From positions 1 through 8,864 of the forward strand of contig JBBCIV010000151.1 in NCBI GenBank assembly GCA_037189665.1: a stretch of 8,864 bases of DNA, in the 5' to 3' direction. The translations under genes and the position numbers were made by a program. The notes beneath the pieces are model-generated. The model was not told the DNA's origin and did no database searches. It worked only from the letters and a program-made list of their open reading frames with translations. Positions 5,734-8,864 of the stretch are shown here, in pieces. The stretch comes from BPJO01 sp037189665. GTDB taxonomy: Bacteria; Planctomycetota; Phycisphaerae; Tepidisphaerales; Tepidisphaeraceae. How positions within the stretch are numbered: the stretch's first letter is position 1; the number at the start of each line of letters is the position of its first letter.

Positions 5734-6204
5734 ATGGCCAAGTCCAAGGCCCCGGAGGGCCCGAGAATTTCCAATCGTCGTGCGCTGCACGACTACTTCA
5801 TCGAGAGCAAGCTGGAGTGTGGCATTGTGCTTGTCGGCTCGGAAGTGAAGTCCCTGCGCGCCGGGCACGCCCAGTTGCAGGACGCCTTCGCGCATATCAC
5901 GCATGGCCAGCTTTACCTCGCCGGGGCGCACATCGAGCCGTATTCCAAGGCCGCGATCGTCTACAACCACGAGCCGCGGCGCGAACGAAAACTGTTGGTT
6001 CACAAGCGGGAAATCAAGAAACTGCAGCAGGAACTGGATATCCGCGGCACCACGCTCATCCCGCTGGCGATGTACTTCAAAGACGGCCGGGTGAAGGTCG
6101 AGATCGGCGTGGCGCGAGGCAAACAGAAGCACGACAAACGCGAGACGATCAAGCAGAAAGAAATCGACCGCGAGATCCGCCGGGCGATGTCCGTGCGACA
6201 ATAA
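5734..6204 (+). CDS. smpB: SsrA (tmRNA)-binding protein SmpB
   Basis: Partner of tmRNA in trans-translation. It binds the tRNA-like part of tmRNA, delivers it to stalled ribosomes and mimics the missing codon-anticodon stem. The 156 residues are the normal length. Visible features are NRRALHDYFIE at 14-24, GSEVKSLRAGHAQLQDAF at 35-52 (OB-fold RNA-binding core), RKLLVHKREI at 85-94, and GVARGKQKHDKR at 125-136, the conserved start of the basic C-terminal tail. The tail KQKEIDREIRR at 140-150 is the part that becomes helical in the mRNA channel. No ssrA gene is visible in the window. The ATG at 5734 lacks a Shine-Dalgarno and has a -10-like hexamer 7 bases upstream. It is separated from recA by a hairpin, so independent expression is plausible. 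Confidence 0.96.
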   Translation: MAKSKAPEGPRISNRRALHDYFIESKLECGIVLVGSEVKSLRAGHAQLQDAFAHITHGQLYLAGAHIEPYSKAAIVYNHEPRRERKLLVHKREIKKLQQELDIRGTTLIPLAMYFKDGRVKVEIGVARGKQKHDKRETIKQKEIDREIRRAMSVRQ

Positions 6205-6511
6205 GGCGAGCACGCCACGTGCAAGGCTTTCGATCATTTTCATTCGCATAAGACAAAATGCCCCCCCTGCGGTGTCCGACGTGTCGACGTGAAATGCTGC
6301 GTGGGTCTCGTTATTCCGCCTTTTGAGCCCCATTTCAGGTTTTACCGGACGGCGGTGCGCCGTGTCGCGAATATGCTTAAACCCTTGTCCGTTTTACATC
6401 TTCTGTAATAATGTCCGCCCGGCAGTGGAGTGCTACACTTCAGAGTCACAGGACGTATCAATTCCGCGTCCGCGAACGTTTAGGTTCGACAACACATAGA
6501 GGAGACCGCCC
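6205..6511. other. gene-free stretch between smpB and the first small membrane protein
   Basis: No convincing reading frame, tRNA or tmRNA is seen in these 307 bases. It holds a GACGTG-TC-GACGTG direct repeat near 6278-6292, a small perfect hairpin ACGGCG-GTG-CGCCGT at 6349-6363 without a T-run, the candidate promoter described separately, and a second possible extended -10 (TGC-TACACT, 6431-6439). No clear terminator for smpB is visible. Confidence 0.5.
6385..6412 (+). promoter_or_regulatory. candidate sigma-70-type promoter of the 6512 gene
   Basis: TTGTCC (6385-6390, 4 of 6) and AATAAT (6407-6412, 5 of 6) are separated by 16 bases. Transcription would start near 6419, giving a leader of about 90 bases with the Shine-Dalgarno AGAGGAG at 6498-6504. 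Confidence 0.45.
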
Positions 6512-7030
6512 GTGGGTATTCGAGAATCACTGAATCAGAATCCGGCTATTACGACCGGCATCACGATCGGCATCATCGTGATCGCGCTGGGCTTCATCGT
6601 CTACCAAATCGTCGGCGGCGACGGTGCGGGCTCGCCGGTGACCGAGATGTATTACACCACCGACGACGGCGCCACCTACTTCGCTGACGACGCGAACAAG
6701 GTCGCCCCGTTTGACAAGGACGGCAAGGAAGCGGTCCGCTGCTACGTCTTCAAGTGTTCTGACGGCAAGCCGTTCGTAGCCTACCTTGAACGCATGCAAA
6801 AGGACGCGAAGGTGAAGTACGAGGCCGCATTGAAAGCGTCCGCCAATGCGCCAGAAGGCGCTCCGCCATCCATGGACTTGGAAATGATCCAGATGGAAGG
6901 CATGGAAGTGAAGAAGCCCGGCGACGCCAAGTGGGCCAAGCGCAACGGTCCCGAGGCCGATCGCATCACCCAGATTAACTGCCCCGACGGCAACAACCAG
7001 GCGTTGAACATCGTTCTGCCGAACGACTGA
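6512..7030 (+). CDS. uncharacterised single-helix membrane protein, copy 1
   Basis: No known function. The 172-residue product has a short N-terminus, one membrane helix at about 13-34, and a soluble domain to the end with no cleavable signal evident. Standout motifs are MYYTTDDGATYFADD at 46-60, PFDKDGKEAVRCYVFKC at 66-82, DGKPFVAYLER at 84-94, a Lys/Ala-rich helix at 96-115, IQMEGMEVKKPGD at 126-138, and NCPDGNNQALNIVLP at 156-170. Cys 77, 82 and 157 are shared with the downstream copy and could form disulfides or bind a ligand if the domain is outside the membrane. I recall similar proteins in planctomycete genomes as hypotheticals. The GTG start is set by AGAGGAG seven bases upstream. It is followed by an intrinsic terminator, so it may be a single-gene transcript. 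Confidence 0.82.
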   Translation: MGIRESLNQNPAITTGITIGIIVIALGFIVYQIVGGDGAGSPVTEMYYTTDDGATYFADDANKVAPFDKDGKEAVRCYVFKCSDGKPFVAYLERMQKDAKVKYEAALKASANAPEGAPPSMDLEMIQMEGMEVKKPGDAKWAKRNGPEADRITQINCPDGNNQALNIVLPND

Positions 7031-7065
7031 TCCTGGCGATCGCGCCCGATCCTGAATCATCTTGC

Positions 7066-7106
7066 ACGCGGCCGATTGCCGAACGACAATCGGCCGCGTT
7101 CTTTTT
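7066..7106 (+). terminator. intrinsic (rho-independent) terminator
   Basis: Perfect 13-base arms (7066-7078 and 7087-7099; GC-rich CGCGGCCGATTG core) enclose an 8-base loop, and TTCTTTTT follows directly. It starts 35 bases after the stop of the 6512 gene and ends only 12 bases before the start of the next coding segment, so it could also limit transcription into that gene. Confidence 0.9.
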
Positions 7107-7118
7107 CATGGGGTCAAT

Positions 7119-7618
7119 ATGCTCGCACGCATTTCAGCCGTCGTCTCCGCCCTGCTGGCATCCGGAGCAGTCGTTTCTTTCCTGCTCGGATTGGCGAGGC
7201 GATCTTCGGCCTGAATGACCGCGATGCCGGCACCGTCGTCACACAGATGTACTACACCAGCGACGACGGAAAAACCTATTTCGCTGACGACGCGAGCAAG
7301 GTCACCCCATTTGATAAAGATGGGAAGGAGGCCGTCCGCTGCTACGTTTTCAAATGTGCCGATGGCAAGCCGTTCGTCGCCTATCTGGAACGCCTGGAAA
7401 AAACATCCAAGGAGAAATACAACGCTGCACGCCAACAGGCAAAGAAAGGCGAAATGGTCATCGACCTCGAGCTCATTCAGATGGAAGGCATGGAAATAAA
7501 GAAGCCCGGCGATGCCAAGTGGACCAAGCGCATCAGCGCTGAGGGGGACCGCATTAGCCAGGTCAACTGCCCCGATGGAAACAACGCGGCGTTGAACATC
7601 GTCCTGCCCAGCGATTGA
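7119..7618 (+). pseudogene. uncharacterised single-helix membrane protein, copy 2, with N-terminal frameshift
   Basis: Tandem paralog of the 6512 gene. From VT-x-MYYT to YLER, 46 of 52 residues are identical, including both Cys of RCYVFKC; the later IQMEGME, KPGDAKW and NCPDGNN blocks are also shared. The domain frame is open to the TGA at 7616-7618 but has no ATG, GTG or TTG start after the upstream terminator (a TTG at 7076 lies inside the terminator stem). A different frame from ATG 7119 gives 24 residues that form a good membrane helix with GGGG before the start, then hits a TGA at 7212-7214. A one-base loss near 7188-7194 would explain this, as adding one base joins the helix to IGEAIFGLNDRDAGT and the domain. 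Of 24 codon changes in the 52-codon block, 18 are silent, so the domain was under selection. The defect is recent, a sequencing error, or bypassed by -1 frameshifting. The next gene starts 32 bases downstream. Confidence 0.7.
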
Positions 7619-7650
7619 CCCACGCAAACGCGCGGCGGCGGGAGCACGCA

Positions 7651-8196
7651 ATGGACACGTCGCAGCCAAACGACCCGCCCGCCGATCGCAGCCGTCCGAC
7701 TGCGGTGGGGACGCTCTCTTATCAATCGTCTCGCCCAGTCCAGAACAAGCATCTGGTGGACGAAGACGAACTGGAGACGCGGCTCACCGTCATGATCGGC
7801 TTTCTGGCGTTGCCGTCGCTCGGCGGCGTCATCGCATTCATGGTGATGCTGGAAAGCACGCGCGGCTTTACGCTGAACCTGTGGGGCTTTGCCACCGCAA
7901 TGCTGCTGCTCGGCCCGGCGTTGGCAGTGATGTTATCGCTGCTGACCTATCTCGACGTGGCCCGCGTGCGGTTCTGGCCCATCATCGTGGGCGTCGCCGC
8001 GGTGATATCGCTGCTGTACGCGAGCGTAGCGATCGCGTTGGGCCTGCTTTACATCTGGTTTTTCGATGGGCTGATTGCGAAGGTCGCGGTTCTCTTCCCG
8101 CTGCTGTATTGCCTGCTGTGGTTCTGGCATGGCGTGAGGGTACTGGTCTCCGTCGGCCGATATACTGCCCAGACCGCCGCGCGTCGGTCGCGGTAG
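7651..8196 (+). CDS. uncharacterised four-helix membrane protein
   Basis: I do not recognise a named family. The 181-residue product has a polar, Pro/Ser-containing N-terminus (1-44), then four predicted membrane segments at about 46-68, 78-101, 109-138 and 141-166, and ends in a basic tail with TAQTAARRSR. No enzymatic motif or charged residues inside the helices suggest a transporter. The start is ATG 7651, preceded by GGGAG with about 7 bases spacing; an in-frame ATG at 7615 would add 12 residues overlapping the previous gene. It follows the frameshifted paralog by 32 bases, so the two are probably cotranscribed. The next gene has the same layout and a similar C-terminal pattern (L-PL...L-F...VR-LV...T..TA), suggesting divergent duplicates. 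Confidence 0.78.
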   Translation: MDTSQPNDPPADRSRPTAVGTLSYQSSRPVQNKHLVDEDELETRLTVMIGFLALPSLGGVIAFMVMLESTRGFTLNLWGFATAMLLLGPALAVMLSLLTYLDVARVRFWPIIVGVAAVISLLYASVAIALGLLYIWFFDGLIAKVAVLFPLLYCLLWFWHGVRVLVSVGRYTAQTAARRSR

Positions 8197-8212
8197 TCGC
8201 AGTGCCCCGGTC

Positions 8213-8242
8213 ACGACAGCGGCGATGGTCGCATGATATAGT
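8213..8242 (+). promoter_or_regulatory. candidate extended -10 promoter of the last membrane protein gene
   Basis: TATAGT at 8237-8242 (5 of 6) is directly preceded by TGA, an extended -10. ACGACA at 8213-8218 (4 of 6) is a possible -35 with 18-base spacing. Transcription would start near 8249, about 77 bases before the ATG at 8326. Confidence 0.45.
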
Positions 8243-8325
8243 GCACAGGTGTCCGCTCTTCGCCCTCGGCAATCAATCCTGAGGAAGAACGAGCACGAAA
8301 CCAACTCTTTTGTGGGGTATCAAAC

Positions 8326-8864
8326 ATGGCCGTGCCACCGCCCATTCCGCCTTCGTCCTCGTCTCCGCCTTCCGCGGAGTTCGTATTGCCATACGCCACG
8401 CCGGTACAGCCGCCGCCACAACGTCCTGAGATCGATCCCCGTCTGCGATTCATCAGTCGGTTGTCGATATGGCTCGGCGTGCTTTTCGTCATCATCGGCG
8501 GATTCGGCGTGCTCTTCAGCCTGATCAGTCTCTTCACGCTTCCCCCTGCCGCTGGCGGAAGTGATCTGCTATGGGCAGTCGTCAAGTTCGCCGTCTATCT
8601 CGCGATGCCCGTTGCCTCGATCATGTTGTTGTACGCCACGAGGACTGTCCATTTCGGATCGCTCAAGCTCACTTGCATTGCGGGGTGGGCATTACTACTA
8701 AGCCTGCTCATCACGTGCCTGCAACTATTCCAAAGCGCCTACGTTTACAACAAATACGACCTGATGCCGTTGGTCATCGTCATACTGTGCTTTGCGGCGG
8801 TATGCGTCCGCCTGCTGGTTGCGTGCTACTCCTTCACCACTACAGCAACGCAACCGGCTTCGAA
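8326..8864 (+). CDS. uncharacterised four-helix membrane protein, 3' end outside window
   Basis: Open frame from ATG 8326 to the window edge with no stop, at least 179 residues. The N-terminus (1-40) is rich in Pro and Ser and ends in a charged ERxDPRLR-like stretch. Four predicted membrane segments follow at about 47-71, 82-105, 113-137 and 146-168, then a Thr-rich stretch reaching the edge. Third codon positions favour G/C less strongly than in recA but the hydrophobic periodicity is clear. A GTGGGG stretch about 9 bases before the ATG may be the ribosome binding site. The layout and the spacing of PL, VR-LV and TA near the C-terminus resemble the 7651 gene, so this is probably a diverged duplicate. 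It has its own candidate promoter. No function can be assigned; the missing 3' end is probably short. Confidence 0.72.
   Translation, partial: MAVPPPIPPSSSSPPSAEFVLPYATPVQPPPQRPEIDPRLRFISRLSIWLGVLFVIIGGFGVLFSLISLFTLPPAAGGSDLLWAVVKFAVYLAMPVASIMLLYATRTVHFGSLKLTCIAGWALLLSLLITCLQLFQSAYVYNKYDLMPLVIVILCFAAVCVRLLVACYSFTTTATQPAS

Noticed and set aside
5551..6333. 260-residue minus-strand open frame opposite smpB
   Set aside because: It overlaps the clear smpB gene and the recA end, and no recognisable motif is seen.
7017..7087. 11-base direct repeat TGCCGAACGAC at 7017-7027 and 7077-7087
   Set aside because: It is short; one copy is in coding sequence and the other in the terminator loop, so chance or a minor duplication trace is enough.
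7076..7118. TTG 7076 as start of the second paralog
   Set aside because: It lies inside the stem of a clear intrinsic terminator, and the resulting N-terminus is Arg-rich and unlike the helix of copy 1.

Overview
This window looks like chromosomal DNA from a GC-rich member of the Planctomycetota, most likely a Phycisphaerae-type bacterium. The RecA sequence, the mix of Shine-Dalgarno and non-Shine-Dalgarno starts, and the small one-helix proteins with a DDG-x-TYFADD motif all fit that group. The taxonomy is inferred from recall, not from a search. All genes I can support are on the + strand. I see no mobile element, tRNA, rRNA or CRISPR array.

Left part (1-3143), sugar metabolism. A KDPG aldolase (eda) and a 2-keto-3-deoxygluconate kinase (kdgK) overlap by 8 bases and catalyse consecutive steps, KDG to KDPG to pyruvate plus glyceraldehyde-3-phosphate. 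This is the usual lower route for uronate, pectin or alginate sugars. A small unrecognised protein and a second PfkB-family kinase of unknown substrate follow. A strong hairpin at 3168-3211 probably ends the second kinase transcript.

Middle part (3238-6204), housekeeping RNA and DNA functions. These genes are thpR (2',3'-cyclic phosphodiesterase/ligase fold), recA and smpB. A 670-base gene-free stretch lies between thpR and recA. It holds several inverted repeats and a perfect TGTTC-N4-GAACA palindrome with a second, weaker copy 47 bases downstream. That matches the LexA motif I recall for the related Verrucomicrobia, so this is a candidate SOS control region, although it is more than 400 bases from the recA start. 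A second long hairpin separates recA from smpB.

Right part (6512-8864), uncharacterised membrane proteins that look like two successive duplications. First come two close paralogs with one N-terminal helix and a conserved DDG/Cys domain. The second copy carries a one-base frameshift just after its helix, while its domain shows mostly silent divergence. Then come two proteins with the same plan, a polar or Pro-rich N-terminus plus four membrane segments. The second of these runs off the window end. A textbook intrinsic terminator (7066-7106) separates the first pair.

Several starts without a Shine-Dalgarno (eda, thpR, smpB) have a -10-like hexamer 7-8 bases upstream, the spacing expected for leaderless transcripts. 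This is the most general regulatory pattern in the window and could be tested by 5'-end mapping.
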